7,074 nucleotides of DNA from Bacteroidota bacterium (GTDB lineage Bacteria > Bacteroidota > Bacteroidia > Chitinophagales > Chitinophagaceae): positions 1 to 7,074 of the forward strand of contig JAGWPI010000218.1 of assembly GCA_028877005.1 (NCBI GenBank). Direction: 5' to 3'. Position numbers and translations under genes: made by a program. Shown here in pieces: positions 1 to 7,059 of this stretch. Below the pieces are notes generated by a model, which did not search any database, was not told the origin of the DNA, and worked only from the letters and a program-made list of their open reading frames with translations. Numbering within the stretch: the stretch's first letter is position 1; each line of letters starts with the position of its first letter.

Positions 1-1
1 A

Positions 2-1624
2 CCCTACTTCAGAATGATTTTAGGTGAATACATGAAATTATGGTGTAAGAATCATAAAAAAAGTAATGGAGATGAATACAATTTGTATACAGATGGATTA
101 AGAATATATACCACCCTTAACCCAAGAATGCAAATATATGCAGAAGAAGCAGTAGCCAAACACATGAGCTATATGCAGCAAATCTTAAATCAACAATCCA
201 ATATTAAAAAGGGAACTGTGTGGGATGGTCATCAAAACATTTTAGAATCAGCCATGAAACAAAGTGATCGTTGGCGAAACTTAAAAAAAGATGGATTGAA
301 TGATGCGGATATCAGAAAAACGTTTTTTACGCCCACTCAAATGCGTGTTTTTGCCTGGAACAATAACAGGGAAAAAGACACCATAATGACGCCGATAGAT
401 TCTATTAAATATTCTCGACAAATGATGCAGGCCGGCTTCATGGCTCTCGATCCATTGAGCGGTGAAGTAAGAGCCTGGGTAGGTGGTATAGATTTTAAAA
501 CATTTAAGTTTGATCATGTAAATTATAACACCAAACGTCAGGTGGGTTCTACCATTAAACCTTTATTATACAGTTTAGCTATAGAAGATGCAGGTTTTAC
601 ACCTAATACCATTGTACAAGATGTACAACAAAGTTTTGGCGCCTATGGTATGGTACCCGCCACCTCCACTTCATGTACCGGAGCATCCATTCCTATGGCG
701 CAAGCATTGGCATTTTCTAGAAACTGTGCCACTGCATACATTATGAAGCAATTAGATCCCAAAGGCAATAATGCAGCAATAAGATTTGTAGATTTTTTAA
801 AAAATAAATGTGGCCTACAAACCAATATTGAACCACATCCATCCATTGCTATAGGAGCATGTGAAATTTCACTTTTTGAAATGATGCAAGCCTATAGCAT
901 GTTTCCGGGCAGAGGGTTTAATGTAAAACCTTTATTCATTACCCGAATAGAAGATAGAAATGGAAATGTATTAGAAAACTTTGCTCCCATTAGAAAAGAG
1001 GTGATTAGTGATATTACGGCTTATTCTGTTATTAAAATGATGGAAGGAGTGGTTGAATTTGGAACAGCACGTGGTTTAAAAATGCAATTTGATGTACGAG
1101 GAAATATTGCAGGCAAAACAGGTACTACCAACGATAATAGTGATGCCTGGTTTATGGGTTATACACCACAATTATTAGCAGGTGCTTGGGTGGGTTGTGA
1201 TGATAGATTTATACATATTAGCAGTAGTAGTTATAATGGTCAGGGTGCACGTGCAGCAATGCCTATTTGGGGCTATTTTTATGAAAAAGTATTAAAAAAT
1301 GCGGGCACATTAGGTATTGATCCAAATGTCGATTTTTCAAAACCTGAAGGCATGACAAATGATATAGAATTAGATTATGCCAATCCTTCACCCAATGTAC
1401 CGATTGGTGTAGAAGGCGATCAGCAATTAATGGGTAATGGCACTTCACAAGATTATGTTCCTTCAGACATAAAACCGGAGGATTTAGCACCCGAATCTCA
1501 GATAGATACCAATAAACTACCCGGTTATACTCCTAAAAAGAACAATCAATCGCCAAAATTACCCACAGGGCAACAACCCATTCCTAAAGCTATATTACCC
1601 AAAAAAGTAGGTGGCAACCATTAA
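2..1624 (+). CDS. Penicillin-binding protein 1A-type, C-terminal part (5' end outside window)
   Basis: This is the C-terminal part of a class A (bifunctional) penicillin-binding protein, which polymerises and cross-links peptidoglycan on the outer face of the inner membrane. The frame is open to the window edge: P-Y-F-R precedes the first ATG at 14, so that ATG is probably internal, and the glycosyltransferase domain and membrane anchor lie upstream. Numbering from that ATG, the linker has the typical IYTTLNP segment (residues 31-37). The transpeptidase domain (about 136-440) has all three catalytic motifs: STIK at 179-182 (nucleophile Ser codon at 548-550), SRN at 235-237, and KTGT at 368-371 (1115-1126). 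Residues 456-536 form a Pro/Asn/Gln-rich, probably disordered tail. The gene converges on pcm, with 14 bp between their ends. No frameshift or missing catalytic residue is visible. Family assignment is firm; the exact paralogue (PBP1A rather than PBP1B or 1C) is inferred. Confidence 0.93.
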   Translation, partial: PYFRMILGEYMKLWCKNHKKSNGDEYNLYTDGLRIYTTLNPRMQIYAEEAVAKHMSYMQQILNQQSNIKKGTVWDGHQNILESAMKQSDRWRNLKKDGLNDADIRKTFFTPTQMRVFAWNNNREKDTIMTPIDSIKYSRQMMQAGFMALDPLSGEVRAWVGGIDFKTFKFDHVNYNTKRQVGSTIKPLLYSLAIEDAGFTPNTIVQDVQQSFGAYGMVPATSTSCTGASIPMAQALAFSRNCATAYIMKQLDPKGNNAAIRFVDFLKNKCGLQTNIEPHPSIAIGACEISLFEMMQAYSMFPGRGFNVKPLFITRIEDRNGNVLENFAPIRKEVISDITAYSVIKMMEGVVEFGTARGLKMQFDVRGNIAGKTGTTNDNSDAWFMGYTPQLLAGAWVGCDDRFIHISSSSYNGQGARAAMPIWGYFYEKVLKNAGTLGIDPNVDFSKPEGMTNDIELDYANPSPNVPIGVEGDQQLMGNGTSQDYVPSDIKPEDLAPESQIDTNKLPGYTPKKNNQSPKLPTGQQPIPKAILPKKVGGNH

Positions 1625-1633
1625 CCTATTAAT

Positions 1634-1650
1634 AAAAATTATAAATTTTT
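1634..1650. terminator. Small AT-only inverted repeat between convergent genes
   Basis: AAAAATT and AATTTTT form a perfect 7-bp inverted repeat around a 3-nt ATA loop, just after the PBP stop and overlapping the pcm stop codon. It could help end transcription from both directions. The stem has no G or C, so it would be weak, and such repeats arise by chance in AT-rich DNA. Confidence 0.22.
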
Positions 1651-2298
1651 ACCTGTTAACATAGGTACAAAAGAAAATAAATCAAATGATTCTTCTTTAT
1701 AGGCATCTGCCGAAACTTTTGTAATACGTAACATTCTTTGCGAAGAACTGCCCTCATCAACAGGCACAACCATTAATCCGCCAATTTTTAATTGTTCTAT
1801 CAGTTTGGGTGGAATGAATGGTGCTGCTGCGGTTATTAAAATTTTATCAAATGGTGCAAAAGTGCGAAGACCTTCAAAACCATCTCCAAAAAAACATTTT
1901 ATAGTAAGATACTTATTCTTAAAACTAAATAATTTGTTCTGATCAAAAATTTTCTTATGCCTTTCAATAGTATACACCCAAGCTCCCATTTCCGCCAAAA
2001 CACAAGCCTGATACATACTGCCGGTTCCTATTTCTAGTATTTTATCAGATTTTTCAACTTGCAATAATTGGGTTTGATAGGCTACCGTATAGGGTTGTGA
2101 TATTGTTTGACCCTCAGCAATAGGAAAAGCTCGATCCTCATAAGCTATTTTATCAAACGCAGTATCTAAAAAAAAATGCCGTGGTACGTTTTGTATGGCA
2201 TTTAATACAGACTGATTTGTAATGCCTTTTTCACTCAGTAACTTCACTAACTGATTTCGCAAACCTTTGTGCCGATAAGTATCTTCAAACTTTCTCAT
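1639..2298 (-). CDS. pcm: Protein-L-isoaspartate O-methyltransferase
   Basis: This cytosolic repair enzyme uses S-adenosylmethionine to methylate L-isoaspartyl residues in damaged proteins, starting their return to L-aspartate. The 219-residue length is normal for bacterial Pcm. The N-terminus has the family EDTYRHKGLR run (5-14) and V-P-R-H-F-F (38-43). The substrate-side signature GQTISQPYTVA is at 63-73. SAM motif I is ILEIGTGSMYQA (87-98), the acidic end of the next strand is YTIER (109-113), ITAAAP is at 155-160, and the C-terminus F-V-P-M-L-T-G is family-like. In motif I the residue after GTGS is Met95 (codon 2016-2014), where Gly is usual. The start at 2298 is the only Met before the conserved N-terminal block, so it is well fixed. 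No Shine-Dalgarno is visible, and a -7-like TAGCTTTG lies only 8 bp upstream of the ATG. It shares a strand with the mutase gene upstream, but two hairpins separate them, suggesting its own transcript. Confidence 0.95.
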   Translation of the reverse strand: MRKFEDTYRHKGLRNQLVKLLSEKGITNQSVLNAIQNVPRHFFLDTAFDKIAYEDRAFPIAEGQTISQPYTVAYQTQLLQVEKSDKILEIGTGSMYQACVLAEMGAWVYTIERHKKIFDQNKLFSFKNKYLTIKCFFGDGFEGLRTFAPFDKILITAAAPFIPPKLIEQLKIGGLMVVPVDEGSSSQRMLRITKVSADAYKEESFDLFSFVPMLTGKNL

Positions 2299-2306
2299 AA
2301 ACTACA

Positions 2307-2314
2307 CAAAGCTA
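2307..2314 (-). promoter_or_regulatory. Candidate Bacteroidota -7 element for pcm
   Basis: On the minus strand TAGCTTTG is a perfect match to the Bacteroidota -7 consensus TAnnTTTG. It ends 8 bp before the pcm ATG, so the message would have a leader of only a few nucleotides. No clear TTTG/TTG -33 element is seen at the expected distance upstream. A match by chance in this AT-rich 165-bp gap is possible, so the call rests on position and consensus only. Confidence 0.4.
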
Positions 2315-2360
2315 ATAGTATCGGTAAATTTTACTGCATAAAATTTTTACTTGGGGAAAT

Positions 2361-2395
2361 TAAAATGCTGTGCAATTTTTTTACACAGCATTTTA
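2361..2395 (-). terminator. Perfect 12-bp hairpin downstream of the mutase gene
   Basis: TAAAATGCTGTG (2361-2372) and CACAGCATTTTA (2384-2395) are perfect reverse complements around an 11-nt T-rich loop. On the minus strand the stem is followed by a T-containing stretch (ATTTCC). It lies about 70 nt after the phosphosugar mutase stop and before the pcm promoter candidate, which fits a second or backup intrinsic terminator. A regulatory RNA structure cannot be excluded. Confidence 0.5.
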
Positions 2396-2414
2396 TAAGA
2401 AAAATTAAAGAAAT

Positions 2415-2446
2415 TGTATGTTAAAATATTTCCTATTTTACATACA
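2415..2446 (-). terminator. Likely intrinsic terminator of the phosphosugar mutase gene
   Basis: The arms 2415-2428 and 2434-2446 pair over 13 bp with one bulged T at 2422 and a 5-nt loop. On the minus strand this stem begins about 18 nt after the mutase TAA (2464-2466). It is followed by a T-rich run (ATTTCTTTAATTTTT), the layout of a Rho-independent terminator, though the stem is AT-rich. Together with the hairpin at 2361-2395 it separates mutase and pcm transcription. Confidence 0.55.
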
Positions 2447-2463
2447 GTAAACAATTATTAAAC

Positions 2464-4191
2464 TTATTCCAATTGCATAGATGTGATTATTCCTCCAATT
2501 TTTTGTTTTAATTCTTCTAGTTTTTGATCAAACTCATGTTGATTGGATAATTGTGTGTGCACGCTAAAATAAAATTTTATTTTAGGCTCGGTTCCTGATG
2601 GGCGAGCCGAAATTTTACTACCATCTTCAGTTATAAATTGCAACACATTACTTTTGGGTAATTGAATTTTCCAAACCTCGCCGGTTATTAAGTTAGTGCC
2701 TTTTCGCAGTTCATAATCTAATAACTGAACTACTTTACTATTGTTAATGACTTTAGGAGGGTTTAATCTATATGCTTCCATCATGGCAGCAATTTCTTTT
2801 TGACCATTCATACCTTTTTTAGTAATGCTAATTAGGCTTTCATAATAAAAACCATACTGCATATACAATTCAATAAGTTTATCGAATAGGGTTTTACCTT
2901 GCTGCTTTTCATATGCAGCCATTTCACATAATAAAGCAACGGCACTAATGGCATCCTTATCACGAATTTGGTTGCCAATCATTAATCCAAAACTTTCTTC
3001 ACCACCAATAACATAATTTTCGCTACCTTCCTTTTCTTTGATTAATTCAGCAATCCATTTAAATCCGGTTAATACATTATAGCAAGCCACATTATTTTGC
3101 CTTGCTACCTCATTTATCATTTCAGTAGTAACAATTGTTGTAATAACCATATCATTGGGCCTAGCAATACCTTTTCTTTTTCTTGCTTCAATTAAATAAG
3201 CAAAGGCAAGAACAGCAGTTTGATTCCCATTCATTAAAACCCACTCGCCTTTATGATTTTTAACACCTACACCTACTCTATCAGCATCGGGGTCTGTACC
3301 TAATAAAATATCAGCATTAATAGCTTTTGCTTTTTCAAGCCCCAAACGCATGGTTTCACTTTCTTCAGGATTTGGATATGCAACCGTTGGAAAATTGCCA
3401 TCAGGTGTAGCTTGTTCTTGAACAATGTGAACATTTGTAAAACCAAATTGGGCTAATGCAGCAGGCACTAATTTAATGCCACTTCCATGTATAGGAGTAT
3501 ACACAATACACAGGTCTTTTTGTTGCTGTATTACTTCAGGATATACACTTAAACTTTGTACCATGTTTAAGTATTTTTGATCCATCTCAGCACCAATTAA
3601 AGTAATATTATTGTTACCACCACTCCATTGTACATCATCAATACTATGAATAGCTTCTACTTCTTTTATAACATTTTTATCGTGTGGTGGTACTAATTGG
3701 CCACCATCATTCCAGTATGCTTTATACCCATTATATTCTTTCGGATTATGTGATGCAGTGCATACTACACCTGCATTGCATTGTAAATTACGTATTGCAA
3801 AACTTAGTTCGGGCGTTGGCCGTAAATCTTCAAATAAAAATACTTTGATGCCATTTGCTGCAAATACCTGCGCAGTAGTTTCTGCAAAAAAACGACTATT
3901 ATTTCTGCTATCATGTGCAATGGCTACTTGTATAATTTGATTAGGGTATGTTTTTTTGAGATAATTAGCAAATCCTTGCGTAGCCATTCCAACGGTATAT
4001 TTATTCATCCTGTTAGTGCCTACACCCATTATACCGCGTAAACCTCCGGTTCCAAATTCTAAATTTTTATAAAAAGATTCCATTAATTCATTGGGATTGT
4101 TATCAATCATTTGCTGCACCGCTTTTTTTGTAGCTGCATCATAATTCCCATTTACCCAACTCTGGGCTTTTTCCAAGATAAGCGTATCCAT
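2464..4191 (-). CDS. Phosphoglucomutase/phosphomannomutase (PgcA/PGM2-like phosphosugar mutase)
   Basis: This is a cytosolic alpha-D-phosphohexomutase that moves phosphate between C6 and C1 of a hexose phosphate, most likely glucose, feeding glycogen and nucleotide-sugar synthesis. Numbered from the ATG at 4191 (575 residues), it has all four family loops: the phosphoserine loop TASHNPKEYNGYK (Ser147), the Mg2+ loop DPDADR (300-305), the sugar-recognition loop GEESFG (397-402), and the phosphate-binding loop RPSGTEPK (530-537). The length matches the PgcA/PGM2-like subgroup (B. subtilis PgcA is similar) rather than the shorter GlmM/ManB enzymes. An in-frame ATG at 4284 would add 31 residues and overlap the upstream phosphoribosyltransferase. 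That stretch has no family counterpart, so the start at M-D-T-L is preferred. The gene follows the phosphoribosyltransferase by 62 bp on the same strand and is probably co-transcribed. Substrate preference (glucose or mannose) cannot be read from the sequence. Confidence 0.93.
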   Translation of the reverse strand: MDTLILEKAQSWVNGNYDAATKKAVQQMIDNNPNELMESFYKNLEFGTGGLRGIMGVGTNRMNKYTVGMATQGFANYLKKTYPNQIIQVAIAHDSRNNSRFFAETTAQVFAANGIKVFLFEDLRPTPELSFAIRNLQCNAGVVCTASHNPKEYNGYKAYWNDGGQLVPPHDKNVIKEVEAIHSIDDVQWSGGNNNITLIGAEMDQKYLNMVQSLSVYPEVIQQQKDLCIVYTPIHGSGIKLVPAALAQFGFTNVHIVQEQATPDGNFPTVAYPNPEESETMRLGLEKAKAINADILLGTDPDADRVGVGVKNHKGEWVLMNGNQTAVLAFAYLIEARKRKGIARPNDMVITTIVTTEMINEVARQNNVACYNVLTGFKWIAELIKEKEGSENYVIGGEESFGLMIGNQIRDKDAISAVALLCEMAAYEKQQGKTLFDKLIELYMQYGFYYESLISITKKGMNGQKEIAAMMEAYRLNPPKVINNSKVVQLLDYELRKGTNLITGEVWKIQLPKSNVLQFITEDGSKISARPSGTEPKIKFYFSVHTQLSNQHEFDQKLEELKQKIGGIITSMQLE

Positions 4192-4253
4192 GTTTCTTTG
4201 TTTAATGATAAAATTTTTAATATTTGTAAGTATTCCACTAAGATAAAAAAACA

Positions 4254-4754
4254 TTACATTAAGTAAGCGCCATTTATTTGCCATTCATCCATTTCAACAG
4301 TTATATGTTCCTGCAATGTAGTAGCAATAGATAAACCAACATAATCCGGCTTTATTGGAAATAATTTATGCATCCGTTCAATTAAAACCATTGTTTGAAT
4401 ACTTTTAGGATATTGTTGCAACAACGGTTTTAAGGCATATAATAAAGTACGACCGGTATTGGCAACATCATCAATCAGTAAAATATGTTTACCATTGGCA
4501 ATAATGGGCATATCAAAATTTATTTCATCGGGCACTTGCTTATTCATAGTTACACCAATAACTTCCACTTTTTGTTTAAAGTATGGCCTTATTAAAGCTA
4601 CAATTAAGTTGGCCATAATAAATCCATTTTTTCTTATACCCATTAGCAAAATATCATCAGTTGTATTGCCTAAATTTTCTGCTACTTCTAATGCCAGCCG
4701 CTCTAACTTATATTGAATGATTTGTTGTGATAATATTTCTTTCTTTTCTTTCAT
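4254..4754 (-). CDS. Phosphoribosyltransferase, PyrR-like type I
   Basis: This 166-residue cytosolic enzyme of the type I phosphoribosyltransferase fold should use PRPP with a nucleobase. Alternatively, like PyrR, it could act as an RNA-binding regulator. The PRPP-binding signature ILLIDDVANTGRT (91-103) has the paired acids Asp95-Asp96. Further support is MGIRKNG (38-44), the PPi-loop region, and a C-terminal block D-Y-V-G-L-S-I-A-T-T-L-Q-E-H (137-150) typical of a Bacteroidota family usually annotated only as phosphoribosyltransferase or PyrR-like. The base specificity (uracil, hypoxanthine or none) cannot be told. The ATG at 4754 gives the normal family N-terminus. A 12-codon mini-ORF in the same frame ends with TGA directly before this ATG. 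The mutase gene follows after 62 bp, suggesting a two-gene operon, and the Fe-S gene is divergent. Confidence 0.85.
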   Translation of the reverse strand: MKEKKEILSQQIIQYKLERLALEVAENLGNTTDDILLMGIRKNGFIMANLIVALIRPYFKQKVEVIGVTMNKQVPDEINFDMPIIANGKHILLIDDVANTGRTLLYALKPLLQQYPKSIQTMVLIERMHKLFPIKPDYVGLSIATTLQEHITVEMDEWQINGAYLM

Positions 4755-4793
4755 TCAAATAGAATTTGATTCATCAAAAATTGCTTCAATCAT
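4755..4793 (-). promoter_or_regulatory. Leader-like mini-ORF and overlapping hairpins before the phosphoribosyltransferase start
   Basis: On the minus strand ATG at 4793 opens a 12-codon frame, M-I-E-A-I-F-D-E-S-N-S-I, ending with TGA at 4757-4755. It is in the same frame as, and flush against, the phosphoribosyltransferase ATG. Two small inverted repeats overlap here: TCAAAT/ATTTGA (4755-4760 with 4764-4769, 3-nt loop) and TTTGAT/ATCAAA (4765-4770 with 4773-4778). They share an arm and so cannot both form. This resembles a translation-coupled or attenuator-like leader, but the stems are short and AT-rich and it could be chance. No Shine-Dalgarno is visible for either ATG. Confidence 0.3.
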
Positions 4794-4988
4794 TTTTAAA
4801 CATACCTTTTGTTGTATCAAAAATTAAATTATTGCAGTTAGCCACATTTATAAAATTATTAGAAAAAATGATATACCTTTTAAGATGTTGCCATTCTAAC
4901 AATAAAACAATTATTTCAGGTAAATGTATTATTTATTAGGTTAAATATATACACTTAACTATTAACTTAGCATTACAACAGCAATTTT
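4794..4988. other. Divergent intergenic region, no gene seen
   Basis: This is the rest of the 234-bp gap between the divergent phosphoribosyltransferase and Fe-S genes, and it should carry promoters for both. I found no exact TAnnTTTG match. Near matches on the plus strand are TACCTTTT (4803-4810 and 4874-4881) and TAACTTAG (4963-4970). ATACCTTTT occurs twice as a direct repeat (4802-4810 and 4873-4881). GTTAA/TTAAC around 4940-4959 makes a short inverted repeat. No RNA gene or coding frame is evident. Confidence 0.5.
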
Positions 4989-6317
4989 ATGCACATTATT
5001 TTACAAATTGTTTTTATAGTATTACTGGCAGTAGGAATTTACATGTTTGCTACTAAATCAATGTATATTAGAAAAAATATATTAATGGGTAGGGAGGAAA
5101 TATTAACTGACCAGCCCAAACGCAGGTGGGCTAATGTTTTGCTATTAGCCTTTGGACAAAAAAAAATGTTTAAAAATCCTTTGGTTGCTGTAATGCATTT
5201 TATTATATATGCTGGTTTTATTATCATAAATATTGAAGTTTTAGAAATTATTTTAGATGGAATTTTGGGTACACACCGCCTGTTTGCAGCACCATTGGGC
5301 CAATTTTATAACTGGCTAATTAATATTTTTGAATGTTTGGCAATAGGAGTAATTATTGTTTGTATAATTTTTTTAATTAGAAGAAATGTATTGCATATTC
5401 GGCGCTTTATTAGCAAGGATTTGAATGGCTGGCCAAGAAGTGATGCCAATTATATATTAATTACAGAAATTATATTAATGAGCCTCTTTCTTACCATGAA
5501 TGCTACTGATACGCTTTTACAGATGAGAGGATATAGTCATTATGCGGAACATATTACCGGTAATTTTATATTTTCCGGCCATTTGCACACACTGTTCAAC
5601 AGTTTGTCATCAAAACAATTAGCTTTTGTTGAAAGAAGTGCCTGGTGGTTACACATTGCAGGAATCATAGCTTTTTTAAACTACTTGCCATACTCAAAAC
5701 ATTTACACATTATATTAGCATTTCCCAATGCATATTATGCTAGTTTAGAGCCAAAAGGTAAAATGCATAATATGCCTGAAATTCAAAAAGAGGTACTCTA
5801 TGCCATGCAACCCGAACTAATACCTGCAGAAGCTGCACAAGCAGAAACAGCCCATAAATTTGGTGCAAAAGATGTAATGGATTTAAGCTGGAAAAATTTG
5901 TTAGATGCATATACCTGCACAGAATGCGGCCGTTGTACTGCTGCCTGCCCTGCCAATATAACCGGTAAGTTATTGAGCCCTAGAATGATTATGATGAAGA
6001 CTCGCGACCGAATAGAGGAAGTAGGCCATAACAGAAAATTGTTTAACAAAGGTGAAACAGATGGCAAATCTTTGTTACACGACTATATTACTGTTGAGGA
6101 ATTAAGGGCCTGCACTACTTGCAATGCATGTGTTGAGGAATGCCCTGCAAGCATATCGCCACTCGATATTATTTTACAAATGAGAAGATATTTAATTATG
6201 GAAGAAAGCAATGCGCCACAAGAATGGAATAGTACTTTCAGCAATATTGAAAATAATTTTGCACCATGGAAATTTTCGCCCGAAGAAAGAGATCAATGGA
6301 CAGTTGATGCACATTAA
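4989..6317 (+). CDS. Membrane-anchored dicluster [4Fe-4S] electron-transfer protein (NarI/HdrE-like plus HdrC-like)
   Basis: This 442-residue inner-membrane protein probably passes electrons between the quinone pool and a cytoplasmic Fe-S partner. The N-terminal half has five or six hydrophobic segments (about 2-20, 65-90, 112-131, 153-171, 215-232, 238-250). Candidate heme-b ligands are His70, His222, and His238/His240 in P-Y-S-K-H-L-H, as in NarI/HdrE-type cytochrome b subunits. The soluble C-terminal half has two complete CxxCxxCxxxCP motifs: Cys310/313/316/320 and Cys375/378/381/385, each expected to bind a [4Fe-4S] cluster as in HdrC-like proteins. Such proteins in Bacteroidota are usually followed by a CCG-domain (HdrB-like) protein. 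Here a LysE gene on the other strand comes next, and a possible CCG-protein start appears at 7060. The start at 4989 gives a normal first membrane helix; no Shine-Dalgarno is present. The physiological donor and acceptor are unknown. Confidence 0.88.
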   Translation: MHIILQIVFIVLLAVGIYMFATKSMYIRKNILMGREEILTDQPKRRWANVLLLAFGQKKMFKNPLVAVMHFIIYAGFIIINIEVLEIILDGILGTHRLFAAPLGQFYNWLINIFECLAIGVIIVCIIFLIRRNVLHIRRFISKDLNGWPRSDANYILITEIILMSLFLTMNATDTLLQMRGYSHYAEHITGNFIFSGHLHTLFNSLSSKQLAFVERSAWWLHIAGIIAFLNYLPYSKHLHIILAFPNAYYASLEPKGKMHNMPEIQKEVLYAMQPELIPAEAAQAETAHKFGAKDVMDLSWKNLLDAYTCTECGRCTAACPANITGKLLSPRMIMMKTRDRIEEVGHNRKLFNKGETDGKSLLHDYITVEELRACTTCNACVEECPASISPLDIILQMRRYLIMEESNAPQEWNSTFSNIENNFAPWKFSPEERDQWTVDAH

Positions 6318-6949
6318 AACATAGATGCAAATAACATTCTATACAATTGTATAAAAGCTGCCAGCAAAAAAACAATTCCCATTATTATGTTTAGCATCCC
6401 AGTTCCTGTATTCATTTTCTTAACCAACCAACTACCACCATACATGTAAAATGCAAGTCCACTGATAGTACCTATACCACAACCAATAGTAAATAAATTT
6501 AATGTTTCTGTTTGTGTTGATAAAATTTTAGCATTAATTAAATAAGTACTCCAAATAAACCAAAAAGGTATTTGAGCAGGATTTAATGCGCTCATACTTA
6601 TACCCAAAAAAAACCTATTCAAGTTGTTTCTTAATAATACATTTTTTTCATTTCCCCTTTTTTTAGCTACCATTACAAAACTAATAATGGCAAATACCAA
6701 AAAAAATGCAACTGTTAACCATCCTATAATAGTGAATAAAAATTTATGGGCATACATCCACTGAACCCCAACTAAAACAAGCCTTAAATAAATAACTTCA
6801 ATAATTGCAACACCAAAGGCATACCGCCAAGCATTTCTAAAACTTTCTAAAATGGCAATATGAGTAGCAGTAATACTCATAGTACCTAATGGCAATTGCC
6901 CTAAAAAACTTACCAACCATCCAATCAATAAAACCAATATAAAATCCAT
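6314..6949 (-). CDS. LysE-family transporter
   Basis: This 211-residue inner-membrane protein resembles the LysE/RhtB exporter superfamily, which exports amino acids or other small solutes. Six hydrophobic segments are visible (about 3-22, 38-62, 70-96, 112-138, 150-170, 184-206). The first has a G-Q-L-P-L-G-T motif (17-23) where classical LysE proteins have a Pro-Gly-Pro motif, as is common in the Bacteroidota branch. The fourth has G-I-S-M-S-A-L-N-P-A-Q (116-126), matching the conserved Asn-Pro after the charged loop (97-111). Substrate cannot be predicted. The start at 6949 is the first in-frame ATG; another ATG 4 nt upstream is out of frame. The gene converges on the Fe-S gene, and the two TAA stops overlap in a single TTAA. 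Confidence 0.85.
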   Translation of the reverse strand: MDFILVLLIGWLVSFLGQLPLGTMSITATHIAILESFRNAWRYAFGVAIIEVIYLRLVLVGVQWMYAHKFLFTIIGWLTVAFFLVFAIISFVMVAKKRGNEKNVLLRNNLNRFFLGISMSALNPAQIPFWFIWSTYLINAKILSTQTETLNLFTIGCGIGTISGLAFYMYGGSWLVKKMNTGTGMLNIIMGIVFLLAAFIQLYRMLFASMF

Positions 6950-7059
6950 TCATTCAAATTAATGTAAGTAATTACAATTTTTAAAATGGTGAAAATAACA
7001 TCTTTATTCAAAATAACCACCCAAAATAAATTTACAGTACATTCGTAAAAAGGTTATAT
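6950..7059. other. Intergenic region with weak promoter-like sites
   Basis: This 110-bp AT-rich spacer separates the LysE start from the putative plus-strand start at 7060. TACATTCG (7038-7045) differs by one base from TAnnTTTG and is well placed for the plus-strand gene. TTAATTTG on the minus strand (6962-6955) is one base off for LysE. TGTAA/TTACA (6963-6967 with 6972-6976) is a short inverted repeat. None of these is strong. Confidence 0.25.

Noticed and set aside
14..16. ATG at 14 as the true start of the penicillin-binding protein
   Set aside because: The frame is open to the window edge with family-like residues (P-Y-F-R) before it, and the glycosyltransferase domain is missing, so the gene begins outside the window.
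1367..1621. Pro/Asn/Gln-rich tail of the penicillin-binding protein as a new domain
   Set aside because: It is low-complexity and probably disordered; such tails are common on class A PBPs and show no recognisable motif.
4192..4284. N-terminal extension of the phosphosugar mutase from an ATG at 4284
   Set aside because: The 31 extra residues resemble no part of the family, overlap the end of the phosphoribosyltransferase gene, and precede a normal family start at 4191.
4755..4793. The TGA before the phosphoribosyltransferase start as a nonsense mutation in a longer protein
   Set aside because: The protein from 4754 already has the usual family N-terminus and length, so the upstream codons are not needed.
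4963..4970. TAACTTAG as a -7 element for the Fe-S gene
   Set aside because: It has one mismatch to the consensus and no convincing -33 element; such near matches are expected often in this AT-rich DNA.
5798..6067. Antisense open frame opposite the Fe-S gene
   Set aside because: It is opposite a strongly supported coding region with intact cysteine motifs and has no family resemblance of its own. The same holds for the other antisense frames at 281-517, 643-846, 1263-1490, 3758-3940, 4459-4716 and 5039-5227.
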